From positions 2,630,501-2,694,500 of the forward strand of contig NZ_CP050700.1 of NCBI RefSeq assembly GCF_010646885.2: a stretch of DNA of 64,000 nt. The letters are read 5' to 3'. The notes under the pieces are model-generated. The model searched no databases, was not told the origin of the DNA, and saw nothing but the letters and a program-made list of their open reading frames with translations. Position numbers and translations under genes: made by a program. The DNA comes from Desulfopila sp. IMCC35008. GTDB lineage: Bacteria; Desulfobacterota; Desulfobulbia; Desulfobulbales; Desulfocapsaceae. Within the stretch, counting starts at the first letter, position 1, and every line of letters starts with the position of its first letter. Positions 18,961-27,573 of this stretch are shown in pieces.

Positions 18961-19776
18961 TCAACGCCCTTGCCTTGCGCTCAGTTTCTCGTACAACTGA
19001 CAACTTTCGTCCTCGGTTATCTGAACCCCAAGTTCACCGACAAGTATTTCATAAAGATGTTCAGAATCGTTAATTTTTGTGTTTTGTGTACTGGTTTTAG
19101 AAATTATCCAATACTCCAAATCGCGTAAGGACATGGTTTTACTATCATGTATAACTGATACTACTAAATGATTAACAAAAACAGCATCGGGGTGTCGATG
19201 TGAATAGAAATGCCCTAACTCGCAGTCTGCCTGACCATAGCGAGAAAGTTCAAATCGATACAGAGAAAAATATTCTCCGTCTTTCATAACCTGCATGTGA
19301 TACTCACCAGGTTGAGTTTCAGCCACGCGAAAAACATTGCCACGATCATTCGATTCGATTCCTGACATGGGAACCGGGATCCCTGGTCCCAGTGGACCAA
19401 AACCTACGTCCAGCACATATTGTTGCCCTTTATGCTCAACCATAGTGATTCGATGAGTTAGCCCTGGATGAATATTTTGATTGTAAATTACTCGCGCCAG
19501 GTAAATTTTTGGCGAAAATCCAAGCTCCTCCAAAACTTCATATAAAAAGCCATTTTGTTCAAAACAATAACCACCGCGTCGTCGGATAAAAATTCTTTGA
19601 AACAGGGATTCGAAATCAAGCGGTAAATCTTCACCAAGTTGGCATCCAACACTGCTGAAGGCAAATTTACCTACATGCCGGACAACAACATCATTCAAAA
19701 ATGAAAAATCCAATTCCCTGCCTGTCAACCCAAGAGATCGCAGATATGTCTGGACCATGTCAGAGCGTTTTTTCAT
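18961..19776 (-). CDS. arylamine N-acetyltransferase
   Basis: 271 residues from the ATG at 19776. The catalytic triad is complete: Cys71 in RRGGYCFEQN, His108 in GLTHRITMV and Asp123 in LDVGFGP. The family moves acetyl from acetyl-CoA to aromatic amines or hydrazines by a cysteine acyl-enzyme. The IS3-family element ends 135 bases upstream of this gene and could have displaced its promoter. A non-ATG start further upstream is possible but would add 23 unconserved residues. Confidence 0.9.
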   Translation of the reverse strand: MKKRSDMVQTYLRSLGLTGRELDFSFLNDVVVRHVGKFAFSSVGCQLGEDLPLDFESLFQRIFIRRRGGYCFEQNGFLYEVLEELGFSPKIYLARVIYNQNIHPGLTHRITMVEHKGQQYVLDVGFGPLGPGIPVPMSGIESNDRGNVFRVAETQPGEYHMQVMKDGEYFSLYRFELSRYGQADCELGHFYSHRHPDAVFVNHLVVSVIHDSKTMSLRDLEYWIISKTSTQNTKINDSEHLYEILVGELGVQITEDESCQLYEKLSARQGR

Positions 19777-19946
19777 ATTTTCAGTCACTTTCTTCTGTAT
19801 CGGACATATTACTTTCACACCATGTAAGGCAGCATCACTGGACAATGGAATGGAACTGTCTATACCATACTATTGTAATGCTTCTCTTGGAATTGGAGAA
19901 TCCCCCTCGTTGAGTTAGTTGGTTGTTTCTTCTCTTTCAACGCTTT

Positions 19947-21002
19947 TCAACTGCCCTCTACCGCCGCAGGGAACCCCGTCAAGGCCCGATTCCGATAAAG
20001 GGCCCCAACTGAATGCCCGGCAGAGGATATTGGGACTTGGTGGGGTGGATTATTTCCCCGGATGCCCCCTGAACGTTTTTTCTTTCTCGCTTGCCGAGCC
20101 AATTCAAGCTTCTCATCTCGTTCCCGGAAGATTTCCTGGGATCGTCCATTTAGTTTATCGATCGGAGCAATATATCCAATGGCACTGTTGAGGCGAACAT
20201 TGTTGTAATGATGTATATAATCACCGACCACTCTTCTCGCATCTTCAAGGCTCAGCAGTACTCCCGGCCTGATGCATTCCCTTTTCAAGGTGCCGTGCCA
20301 TCTCTCTATTTTGCCATTACTCTGCGGATAATAGGGAGATGTTCTAACATGGGTCATCCCAACAAACCTGATATACTCCTTAAAGTCTTTTGAGACAAAC
20401 TGTGGACCGTTATCCGATATGATCCTTGGTTTCTCTTTAGGGAATTGTTCCCTGGCTCTTTGTAACACAATCTCAATGTCCTGCTCGGTCATCGATTCCC
20501 GTAACTCCCAGTGGACGATATATCGGCTGCACCCATCTAGAATGGTGCACAGGTAGTAAAAAGTCCCACAGATATTGATGTAGGACATGTCAATATGCCA
20601 GTGCTCATGTATCCCAAGGGGTTGAGTGAAACCATTACCCTTCTTCGACTTGCCCTTACTCCACCTCTGCAGTAGACCTGCACCGCTCAATACCCGGTAG
20701 GTAGAACTCGGGCTGACGGCGACAATATTGTTATCCAGCATCATGAAGGTGAGCCGTCTATAACCTTCAGCCGGGAACTTGTGATGATAATCGATTATTG
20801 CCTGCCTTTCCCAGGCTTCGAGCCAGAAGTCTCGTGGTATAAGGCCATTGTGCTCGTTGGCCTTGCCGTACCTGTCCTTCCAGTTGTAATATTTGCTTGA
20901 TTGAATTTGCAGCCAACCGATATATTTCACTGCGGGGAGACCTGTTACCTCTGACCAGTACCTCACGAAATCTATTATACTGTCCCGAGTATCGTGAGGC
21001 AC
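19947..21002 (-). CDS. IS3-family transposase OrfB (DDE integrase core)
   Basis: 351 residues with the HTH_21-like N-terminal part and an rve integrase core. The DDE residues are visible: D in HWHIDMSYI, D in RIISDNGPQF and E in SNGKIERWHG, followed by the K/R of HGTLKRE. It is in the -1 frame relative to OrfA. It can be made as an OrfAB fusion by frameshifting on the A7 run at 21032-21038, since the -1 frame is open from there into OrfB. It may also start by itself at the GTG at 21002, which has AAGGAG 5 bases upstream. Confidence 0.9.
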   Translation of the reverse strand: MPHDTRDSIIDFVRYWSEVTGLPAVKYIGWLQIQSSKYYNWKDRYGKANEHNGLIPRDFWLEAWERQAIIDYHHKFPAEGYRRLTFMMLDNNIVAVSPSSTYRVLSGAGLLQRWSKGKSKKGNGFTQPLGIHEHWHIDMSYINICGTFYYLCTILDGCSRYIVHWELRESMTEQDIEIVLQRAREQFPKEKPRIISDNGPQFVSKDFKEYIRFVGMTHVRTSPYYPQSNGKIERWHGTLKRECIRPGVLLSLEDARRVVGDYIHHYNNVRLNSAIGYIAPIDKLNGRSQEIFRERDEKLELARQARKKKRSGGIRGNNPPHQVPISSAGHSVGALYRNRALTGFPAAVEGS

Positions 21003-21013
21003 CCAGGCTCCTT

Positions 21014-21322
21014 TCAGATCTCCCCAAGATCTTTTTTTAGCTTGACGTGCTCCTCCATCAATTCAGAGAGCACTTCGTTCTTACGCTGAAGTTTTTGCTC
21101 CAGAGCTTGAATTTTGGCCTCATCCTGCTTTTTCTCGGTTGTCTTATTCCGATCAAAAGCGGCGGCACCGTGTTCAAAAAACTCTTTCTGCCACCTATAA
21201 AAGACGGTCGGGTGAAGATTGTATTCGTCACACAGATCTGAAACAGGGACATGATCAACAAGGTGCCGTTTCAAGATGGTTACTTTTTCTTCCCCTGAAC
21301 GATTTTTTCTTTTCCTCTTCAT
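21014..21322 (-). CDS. IS3-family transposase OrfA (HTH domain)
   Basis: 102 residues. A helix-turn-helix region (VPVSDLCDEYNLHPTVFYRWQKEF) is followed by a heptad-rich coiled coil (about 65-98) ending KKDLGEI. This is the standard OrfA that binds the terminal repeats and multimerises. The slippery A7 run lies 16 bases before its stop codon. Confidence 0.9.
   Translation of the reverse strand: MKRKRKNRSGEEKVTILKRHLVDHVPVSDLCDEYNLHPTVFYRWQKEFFEHGAAAFDRNKTTEKKQDEAKIQALEQKLQRKNEVLSELMEEHVKLKKDLGEI
21032..21038 (-). other. A7 slippery site for -1 frameshifting between OrfA and OrfB
   Basis: On the coding strand the sequence is A AAA AAA G in the OrfA frame. A shift of -1 gives an uninterrupted path into OrfB (no stop codon before 21002). 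IS3-family elements commonly make transposase this way. Confidence 0.7.
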
Positions 21323-21354
21323 TGAGTTCTCCTTTGGTTGAGTATGTTAACTCA

Positions 21355-21762
21355 AACAATAGAAAACTCCAATTCCCGCTGAACCAATACACTATCATCA
21401 GTCGTATCCCGTAAATATGTTTCCTGTTCTGCTTCGGAGTCGCCTCAAACTCGACATGCTCCCATTAATCTATCTTGCTAAGCCTTACCTGAACAGAAAC
21501 TAAGGTTGATGTAATGTTCTTACATCGAGCTTATGATTACCAACCATTTGATTTTAGTTATAAACTCCGTATCACCGTTAACAGATTACCCAAACATATA
21601 CTATTAAAGATTTGGTATCACATCGTTTTTAGAATACTATCTATAATAATTCTCTGTTACCACTCAGCAGTATAACAGGTGCTATTTTCCACCAAAAAGC
21701 ATGCACCGAAAAATAGTGAAAGTTGCCTATTACAGGTTCTTCTCACGAGGCATAGACGATAC
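21355..21762. other. intergenic, A/T-rich, nothing recognised
   Basis: About 400 bases between the IS right end and the methyltransferase gene. The base composition changes sharply from A/T-rich to G/C-richer at the start of the methyltransferase gene. Confidence 0.35.
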
Positions 21763-22617
21763 ATGCGTAGAGGTAAGCCAAGTAGTACTGCTTACAAGGT
21801 TGCACTCAACATTGTCACACTGGGATCAAAACCAGGAATGGATCATATTCTGCCCACCGGATTCGTGGAAGCGACCGAGAAGGTACTACTTGCTTCCGGG
21901 GTAGCCAGCAAACGCGTTATACGGTGGTCGCACTCTCCGAGAATGGTCGCGCTTTACGAATGGTTCGACTGGCTGCTGCCCGGACAATTCGAGGCATTCG
22001 CCTACAGGAAGGCTTTCTGTGAGGGGCAGGCAAGGATGGCGATTGCGGCAGGTGCCGGTCAGGTCCTTGTCCTGGGCGCAGGTTACGACATGATGGCCTG
22101 GAGGCTCGCGTCCGAGTTTCCCGATGTGGAGTTCTTTGAAATCGATCATCCTGCCACGGCTGGCCTTAAGGCGAAGGGAGTAGCCGAGATCGGACAGCCA
22201 GACAATCTCACGCTGATATCAGAAGATCTTGGCGAGCGGAATCTTGTGGAGATCATGCAGTCCGACACGGTTTGGGCCCAGTCGACCCAGACAGTTGTGA
22301 TTGCCGAAGGCCTGCTCATGTATCTTCCTTCAGCGGCCGTCAAGGAACTCTTCCGCCGATGTGAGACTGTTACTGGCCCAAATTCTCGCATCGCATTCAC
22401 CTACATACCAACAGGAGTTGACGGGAGACCTGACGCCGGCCGCTGCACCGGTTTCATGTTGTGGAGCCTCAAGATGAGAGGAGAACCATGGCTATGGAGT
22501 ATAAGGCCTGAGGAACTCACCTCGTTTCTGAAAGAGCTGGGATGGATAAACGCACCTGATTACCCGGAGACCAACTCAAAGTATGGCGTAGAGCGTTTCG
22601 GTGTCGCCATGAAATGA
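21763..22617 (+). CDS. class I SAM-dependent methyltransferase (LCMT/PPM1-like)
   Basis: 284 residues from the ATG at 21763. The SAM-binding motif I is QVLVLGAGYDMMAWRLA, and motif II FFEIDHPATAGLKAKG supplies the acidic residue for the ribose. QTVVIAEGLLMYLP is typical of the leucine carboxyl methyltransferase/PPM1 group, which in bacteria methylate small molecules. Its G/C-rich codons contrast with the A/T-rich surroundings and suggest recent transfer. The true start is uncertain: an upstream in-frame region lacks family similarity. Confidence 0.8.
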   Translation: MRRGKPSSTAYKVALNIVTLGSKPGMDHILPTGFVEATEKVLLASGVASKRVIRWSHSPRMVALYEWFDWLLPGQFEAFAYRKAFCEGQARMAIAAGAGQVLVLGAGYDMMAWRLASEFPDVEFFEIDHPATAGLKAKGVAEIGQPDNLTLISEDLGERNLVEIMQSDTVWAQSTQTVVIAEGLLMYLPSAAVKELFRRCETVTGPNSRIAFTYIPTGVDGRPDAGRCTGFMLWSLKMRGEPWLWSIRPEELTSFLKELGWINAPDYPETNSKYGVERFGVAMK

Positions 22618-22801
22618 CAGAGAAGAATAAGGAGCTGGAAGGTGACGAAAAAAGGGAGATCAGTGTTTTCAGGTTGCCCTTGACAGTGGCTGACTTACGG
22701 ACGAACCGGTGAATGAAGCGGTCGTTTTCTCTACACACTTCCGAAAAATTTTACTGGTTAAGGAGAAAGTAACCTGATCGATGCCAGTTTACTCCTACGC
22801 C

Positions 22802-23674
22802 TTACTCTTTCATCACTGCTCTGACAATATCCATATACTGGCTTAGCAACGGGGAACTCCATTTATCAACATGTTTTATCATCACGATAGAGGTTCGAAA
22901 TGGGGCCATGGCAAGCTCTCTAATCCCTTGTTTTTGAGAGGCCAACCGCACCACAGGACAGATAGAAAGCCCTATTCCCAGCTCGACACAACGCATTAAT
23001 GATGCAATGCTTGAGAATTCCATGAATTTGCACCGGATGTTTTTTTCTTTGAGAGACCTCCCAAACGCCCTGCGGTAGCTTCAATCAGTTTGAGGCATAA
23101 GCAGTGTTTCTCCTGCCAGATCTGGCAACAGCACCTCGCCCCGGTCACAGAGATGATGGCTTTCAGGAGCTATTACAGCTAATGTCTCTTCTTTTATAAA
23201 TTCGACATCTGCATCTTTCATACTCAACTCATCCGTCATGAGGAAAGCCAGGTCGACACAGCCAGATCGTAATTCCTTTGCCAGCTGCAGGTCTGAACAA
23301 TTGATATAGGTTATCTTGACATGCGGATTGAGTTGATGATATCTAGCTGTAACTTCTGGAAGGTACACGGATGCGACCGTTTCCGGCACCCTTACCACCA
23401 GTTCACCAGAAAGTTGCTGATCCTGCCGGAGTACCCCTCTGATTTCCTCTGTCATCCCTTCAATTCTTCCCGCATAATCGAGCAGTTTCAAGCCAGCCTC
23501 TGTTAGTGTGACACTCTTCCCGATACGGTCGAAAAGCTTTACTCCAAGGTCTTCTTCCAGTCCCTTTATCTGGGCAGAGACAGAAGACTGTGCCAGATGC
23601 AGGCTTTCTGCTGCTCTGGTAAAATTAAGTGCCTCGGCAACAACCCTGAATGTTCGCAACTGCCTTATTTCCAT
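22802..23674 (-). CDS. LysR-type transcriptional regulator read through an in-frame TGA (probable selenoprotein)
   Basis: Reading through TGA at 23081-23083 gives one 290-residue LysR protein: winged HTH (MEIRQLRTFRVVAEALNFTR, about 1-60) and a complete co-inducer-binding domain. The TGA is codon 198, in a stretch reading TLLMPQTD-U-SYRRAF. This family often has Cys there (the G-C-S-Y-R pattern), and the region corresponds to that around the redox Cys199 of OxyR. The two halves are in the same frame with no indel and each is conserved. A stem-loop with a GGUC loop follows the TGA. If selenocysteine is inserted, this could be a redox-sensing regulator. The alternative is a TGC/TGT to TGA nonsense mutation. 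The ATG at 23674 has GGAGG 5 bases upstream. Confidence 0.7.
23048..23065 (-). promoter_or_regulatory. SECIS-like hairpin after the LysR TGA
   Basis: On the minus strand the RNA has a 7-pair stem (UUUGGGA pairing with UCUCAAA, one G-U pair) around a GGUC loop, and starts 15 bases after the UGA. Bacterial SECIS elements lie just downstream of UGA within the coding frame. The AGGUCU apical loop of the E. coli fdhF SECIS is echoed here. The match is by eye only. Confidence 0.6.
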
Positions 23675-23710
23675 TGTGGCCTCCATCGAAAAAAACGATT
23701 GTAACAACCA

Positions 23711-23737
23711 AAATAAATCGTTTTACACGATCTATTT
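23711..23737. promoter_or_regulatory. inverted repeat, probable LysR operator in divergent promoter
   Basis: AAATAAATCG and CGATCTATTT arms (9 of 10 complementary) flank TTTTACA. It lies between the LysR gene and the divergent redox-protein gene, and contains ATCG-N7-CGAT, a T-N11-A-like LysR box. It is the natural place for autoregulation and activation of the neighbour. Confidence 0.5.
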
Positions 23738-23785
23738 TGCCTGCTAATAGTTCATGACGATCAATATATATGAAAGAGGTCACAC

Positions 23786-24250
23786 ATGACAAGGAACAAT
23801 CCATATACGACTATTGCGGAAAAAGCCGGCGAGTATTTTTTTAACGGGTATCATTGCGCAGAATCTGTCGTAGCGGCGGCATGCGATGTGCTTCCACAGA
23901 TCGATACCCATAAGAGAGAAACGGCACTGACATGCTCAACCTGCTTTGGAGGAGGCTTCGGGAAATCGTTTGATGAGGCCTGTGGCGTTATTTCCGGAGC
24001 ATTAATCGTTCTCGGCCTGTTATACGGGAGGTCGAAACAGGGGAAAAGTTGGGATACACCGGCCGACTTGACTGCACTGTTTCGTGAAGCATTTCTAAGG
24101 AAACACAAAACGACACATTGCGGCCAACTTCGGGAGAGATTTGGTGATGAAAACCAGATGATCGAATGCCAAAAACTGGTATGTGAAGGAACTGCAGAGC
24201 TTCTACAGCTCATCAAAGAGCATGAAGAGCAAAAAAACGGAAGGAGATGA
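23786..24250 (+). CDS. C_GCAxxG_C_C family putative redox-active protein
   Basis: 154 residues. Family cysteines are visible: YHCAESV near 26, the TCSTCFGGGFGKSFDEACGVISG block (glycine-rich loop then Cys-Gly), THCGQL, and IECQKLVCEG near the C-terminus. The family is described as redox-active by its conserved cysteines, often close to transporter genes, but the reaction is unknown. It is divergent from the candidate selenocysteine LysR gene, with a likely operator between them, so it is probably the target of that regulator. GAGG lies 6 bases before the ATG. Confidence 0.85.
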   Translation: MTRNNPYTTIAEKAGEYFFNGYHCAESVVAAACDVLPQIDTHKRETALTCSTCFGGGFGKSFDEACGVISGALIVLGLLYGRSKQGKSWDTPADLTALFREAFLRKHKTTHCGQLRERFGDENQMIECQKLVCEGTAELLQLIKEHEEQKNGRR

Positions 24251-24333
24251 AGCTGAAATCTGTATTATTCCTGCCATGTTGCTTTAACTTTCTAGGCTTA
24301 ATGCCTTAATCATAGGTGCTTCTCTGGCATTCG

Positions 24334-24924
24334 TCAGGTTTCATCACCAGTGTCTATAATTCTGAGCTGCCATGAAGCTTCTCCTTTGAATAGCCCGTAT
24401 AGCACGTTCCGTAATCCACCATTCGGTGCCGCATTTTTATCTACCGACACATAAATTGGAAAAGTCCTTATGAGCCGGTGAGCGGAAAGGCGGAATGTAT
24501 CATGCCCCATATAACCATGAAAAATTTCCTCATCGCCCTCAATTTCCGGAAAATGTATCGAAGATAAGCTTTTGTCTTTATTCGAGGCAAAGGCTACTAT
24601 ATTTCCATAACTGCCAGACCCACTGGATACGGTGACAATGTAAAATTCGTCAAAACCGTTACCGTCAAGATCTGCTACATGAACAGCCTGGATTGGATCA
24701 CTGTTAATTATATTTTCATTGAGTTCGAACTCAAATCCTGACGATCTCAGGTGTATATCACTAAGACTTTGCCCAAGAGGATGACTTTCCTTAATAATTA
24801 AAGATTTACCTGATCTGGTTTGATACTCACCAGCAGATACATCACCGCCAGATACACACATAATAACGTAGAATATCAAAATGATGCATCCATGAGAGGA
24901 AAATCTGCTAGTATTAATTTTCAT
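24334..24924 (-). CDS. secreted protein with calcium-type DxDGNG motif, possibly PliI-like
   Basis: 196 residues with a signal peptide (about 1-32, FYVIMCVSGGDVSAGE). VADLDGNGFDEFYIVTVSSG is an FG-GAP/VCBS-type calcium loop followed by a Ser/Gly-rich SGSGSYGN loop. That pair also occurs in PliI, a periplasmic inhibitor of I-type lysozyme, and the size fits. I hold this as a suggestion only. It is monocistronic. Confidence 0.5.
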   Translation of the reverse strand: MKINTSRFSSHGCIILIFYVIMCVSGGDVSAGEYQTRSGKSLIIKESHPLGQSLSDIHLRSSGFEFELNENIINSDPIQAVHVADLDGNGFDEFYIVTVSSGSGSYGNIVAFASNKDKSLSSIHFPEIEGDEEIFHGYMGHDTFRLSAHRLIRTFPIYVSVDKNAAPNGGLRNVLYGLFKGEASWQLRIIDTGDET

Positions 24925-25090
24925 CGACTGTCTTTCTTCATTAACATTGTCTCTTCGAAGATTCAGGCACTTTCTTATCGCTGCAAATTGAGGTTGCGAC
25001 TATTGCCGCCAAACTTGAGGAACGTTTAAACAAACGACGCGCTTCATCGATTTATAATGAGCATAGCGAGCAGCAGTATACGACTGATTA

Positions 25091-25576
25091 TCATTTGACT
25101 ATTTCATAGTGCATATAAAGGACATTGAAAGGAAGATGAGCAAATTGTCTCAATGCACCTTCCCTGAACCCCTGTTTTTCATACCATTCTTTCAGATGAG
25201 TATGTTCTGCTATTATCCCTATACTCAGATCCCTGACCTTGCTATTGTACGAGTAATCGATGATATGCTGAACGAGGGCACCTCCTATCCCTTTATTCCT
25301 GAACTCCGGTACAACAGATAATCTATTCAAATAGGCTGTGTCTTTATCTGGTTGTTCAAATGCCACACAACCGCACGGCATACCGTTTTCTGTTGAGAGG
25401 AAATATTTTTGACCTCTATCCAGTTCAGATACTATCCACTCAGATGTACAGAAAGAAGGATGTTTTGGAGCATTATTTACGTTTAACCCAAACAGCTCTG
25501 CAACATCTTTATTACTTTTACTGACTATTGACGCTAGGAGTTCACAATCTTTTCTTTCAGCTTGTAGTATTTCCAT
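25091..25576 (-). CDS. GNAT-family N-acetyltransferase
   Basis: 161 residues. The acetyl-CoA pyrophosphate-binding signature is LSVVPEFRNKGIGGALVQH, the V/I-x-x-x-x-R/Q-x-x-G-x-G/A pattern, with a typical beta4-beta5 splay after it (SIGIIAEHTHLKEWYEKQGF). It transfers acetyl to an amine or similar; substrate unknown. A GTG three codons earlier is an alternative start and neither start has a clear ribosome site. Confidence 0.85.
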   Translation of the reverse strand: MEILQAERKDCELLASIVSKSNKDVAELFGLNVNNAPKHPSFCTSEWIVSELDRGQKYFLSTENGMPCGCVAFEQPDKDTAYLNRLSVVPEFRNKGIGGALVQHIIDYSYNSKVRDLSIGIIAEHTHLKEWYEKQGFREGALRQFAHLPFNVLYMHYEIVK

Positions 25577-25801
25577 AACAATCACATGAAATGAACTTTA
25601 TTATGTACCTGGTTGCCCTTGGCTTCTGATCAATTCAGACGGTATCGGCTTTGATTTGTTTTTTGCAGTGAAGGGGATTAAAGTTTCAAAAAGAAGGCTA
25701 TATGCCATGTTAATATTGTAAAAAGTGTTACGTACGAACAAGCCGGGTGAAACGACAAGATTACCATAATCGTCTCCGGATATTCTTCAGGTCTCGTTGA
25801 G

Positions 25802-27082
25802 TCAGTTGTTTCCCATCCACCGAGTTATGAAAGCAGCCGCATTCGATGTGCCGTTCTCTTCACGGAGACTGCGCCCCAGACGTGCAGCATTTTCGCGCAT
25901 GGCCGAGTCATTCATTGCCGTATCAATAGCGCAGCAGAGACGATCAACAGTCAATTTACTTTGTGGTAGAGGAGATGGCCCGACTCCCATCCTCTCAACG
26001 TGCCGTCCCCAGAAGGGTTGGTCCCCAAAAAAAGGACAGATAATGTTCGGTTTCCCTGCCAGCAGTCCAGCTGCAGTCGTGCCACAGCCACCATGGTGCA
26101 CGATAACACTAACCTGCGGAAAGAGCCATTCATGTGGTGCATCTTCGATATACATGACGGATCCTGATGGTGCTGAAACAACTGATTCAAGACCTCCCCA
26201 ACCCGTGGCAAGAATTGCTCGAACGCCGGTGCGCCGTACTGCTTCCAGGATAACCTGAGTAACCCGTTTCGGATCACGTCCGAAAATACTGCCAAACCCA
26301 AAGTAGACTGGCGGTTCACCCTTTGCAAGAAACCCGGTCAACGATTGTGGAGGGTTCCAGTGTTCAGCCTGGTTAAGAAACCAGTATCCTGTCACTACTG
26401 CAGTCTCGGGCCAATCTTTCGGAGGAGGGATTATGTGTCGGCTGAATCCATGCAGCGTCGGGATCGGACGACCATCCGGAAGCTGCATCATAAGACCAGG
26501 GCTGCGCGGTGACAGCCCGTTCTGTGTGCGCCACGTCCTGACTCTTTTACTCATAATCGTCAAAATCCTTCTTATGAGATGATACGTCAGCAGACGATAC
26601 CCGGATCCTAAAGGGAGCTCTGGGAATCCCATCGCCGGAAAACTAGCTGTCGGCACATACATCGGGAGCCAAAAGGCCAACATGCATGGAACTCCGAGTC
26701 TCTCAGCGAAGTCCGGCACTCCGATTGCTTTGGGATGGTAAAGAACCAGGTCCGGAGCGTATTCCTTGATCGCAACCCAGACATCTGACATCTGCCGCTC
26801 CTGGAGTTTACCAAGCTTCGGGATCACGGAACCAAGCGTTGCCAGGGTCTTCCATATGCTTCTAGCATTCCCAAGGATGGTCTTCCCCTCGGGTGAGTGC
26901 ATGAAATTTATGAAATCATTGTTCACGTAGGAATAGTCGAGACCGTGTTCCCTTATGAAGGGCTCGAAGTGTGCACAGGTGCAAATGGTGATTCCATGGC
27001 CTGACTTCTTCAGTTCACGGCCTAAGGCGACATAAGGTTGCACATCACCTCGGGTACCAATTGTTGCTATGAGGATTTTCAT
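25802..27082 (-). CDS. glycosyltransferase family 1 (UGT/MGT-like)
   Basis: 426 residues with two Rossmann-like halves. The N-terminus MKILIATIGTRGDVQPYVALGREL is the sterol-glucosyltransferase-like start. The C-terminal nucleotide-sugar site is visible as VIVHHGGCGTTAAGLLAGKPNIICPFFGDQPFWGRHV, with His-Gly-Gly and the Asp-Gln pair. It transfers a sugar from a UDP- or TDP-sugar to a small lipophilic acceptor. Its ATG overlaps the stop of the DUF3781-like gene by 3 bases (TAGATG-type overlap), so translation is coupled. Codons are G/C-richer than those of neighbours, suggesting transfer. Confidence 0.88.
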   Translation of the reverse strand: MKILIATIGTRGDVQPYVALGRELKKSGHGITICTCAHFEPFIREHGLDYSYVNNDFINFMHSPEGKTILGNARSIWKTLATLGSVIPKLGKLQERQMSDVWVAIKEYAPDLVLYHPKAIGVPDFAERLGVPCMLAFWLPMYVPTASFPAMGFPELPLGSGYRLLTYHLIRRILTIMSKRVRTWRTQNGLSPRSPGLMMQLPDGRPIPTLHGFSRHIIPPPKDWPETAVVTGYWFLNQAEHWNPPQSLTGFLAKGEPPVYFGFGSIFGRDPKRVTQVILEAVRRTGVRAILATGWGGLESVVSAPSGSVMYIEDAPHEWLFPQVSVIVHHGGCGTTAAGLLAGKPNIICPFFGDQPFWGRHVERMGVGPSPLPQSKLTVDRLCCAIDTAMNDSAMRENAARLGRSLREENGTSNAAAFITRWMGNN

Positions 27083-27342
27083 CTAACTCTCTTGGCCGTT
27101 ATAACAGTGAAAGTCTGAGAATTCACGGTCAAGACAACATCATTTATTGTGCACTTAAAATAATAGTTTTTACCTTTTCCCTCAATATCACCCAGAGGGG
27201 TTGATAAAATTATATTTCTTAAATATTTTTTAGTTTCCTCATTAGAATAATTTAGAATTCCCAAATTTTTCTTTATTCGTGAAAACCCCAAAGGTGTATT
27301 CCTGAATTTATTTGCTATCAATGCCCTGGTATCTTCATTCAT
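27079..27342 (-). CDS. DUF3781-like small protein
   Basis: 87 residues. TPLGFSRIKKNLGI, KGKNYYFKCTINDVVLTVNSQTFTVITA match the DUF3781 pattern of a short IKKNLG helix followed by a beta-hairpin of NxxxxTVNxxxxTVITA type. Function is unknown. It overlaps the glycosyltransferase start, so it belongs to the same message. It is A/T-rich, unlike the glycosyltransferase. Confidence 0.65.
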   Translation of the reverse strand: MNEDTRALIANKFRNTPLGFSRIKKNLGILNYSNEETKKYLRNIILSTPLGDIEGKGKNYYFKCTINDVVLTVNSQTFTVITAKRVR

Positions 27343-27573
27343 TTTATTTCTAGCACTGAGCTAACCAACGATTATCCACCATTACTGTTTTGCTGTGATT
27401 TGGTTTGTCTTATTGTTGGATCATCCCCTTTTACTCTGCTGCTTCTTCAAAGAAGGTTCCGGGTGGCTCCTTTCACTGGTCTCTGCACCATAAATGAGTC
27501 CATGGGGCCAGTTGAAACGAGTAGTCCTGCGTCGGATATGTTGCCGGGAAACAGGGACAATCGGGTGTTATTT

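Larger units (their letters stand above)
19911..21354 (-). mobile_element. IS3-family insertion sequence (about 1.44 kb)
   Basis: Two overlapping transposase frames of the orfA/orfB kind, bounded by short inverted ends TGAGTTA (19911-19917 and complement at 21348-21354). The length is as expected for IS3-family elements. The terminal repeats are only clearly alike over the outer 7 bases. I see no convincing direct target repeat in the flanks, so the ends are approximate. The element looks intact and potentially active. Confidence 0.75.

Noticed and set aside
22802..23674. LysR gene as two separate genes or a frameshifted pseudogene
   Set aside because: The frame is continuous with only TGA between conserved halves; no indel is needed. 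A simple nonsense mutation remains possible and is recorded as the alternative.
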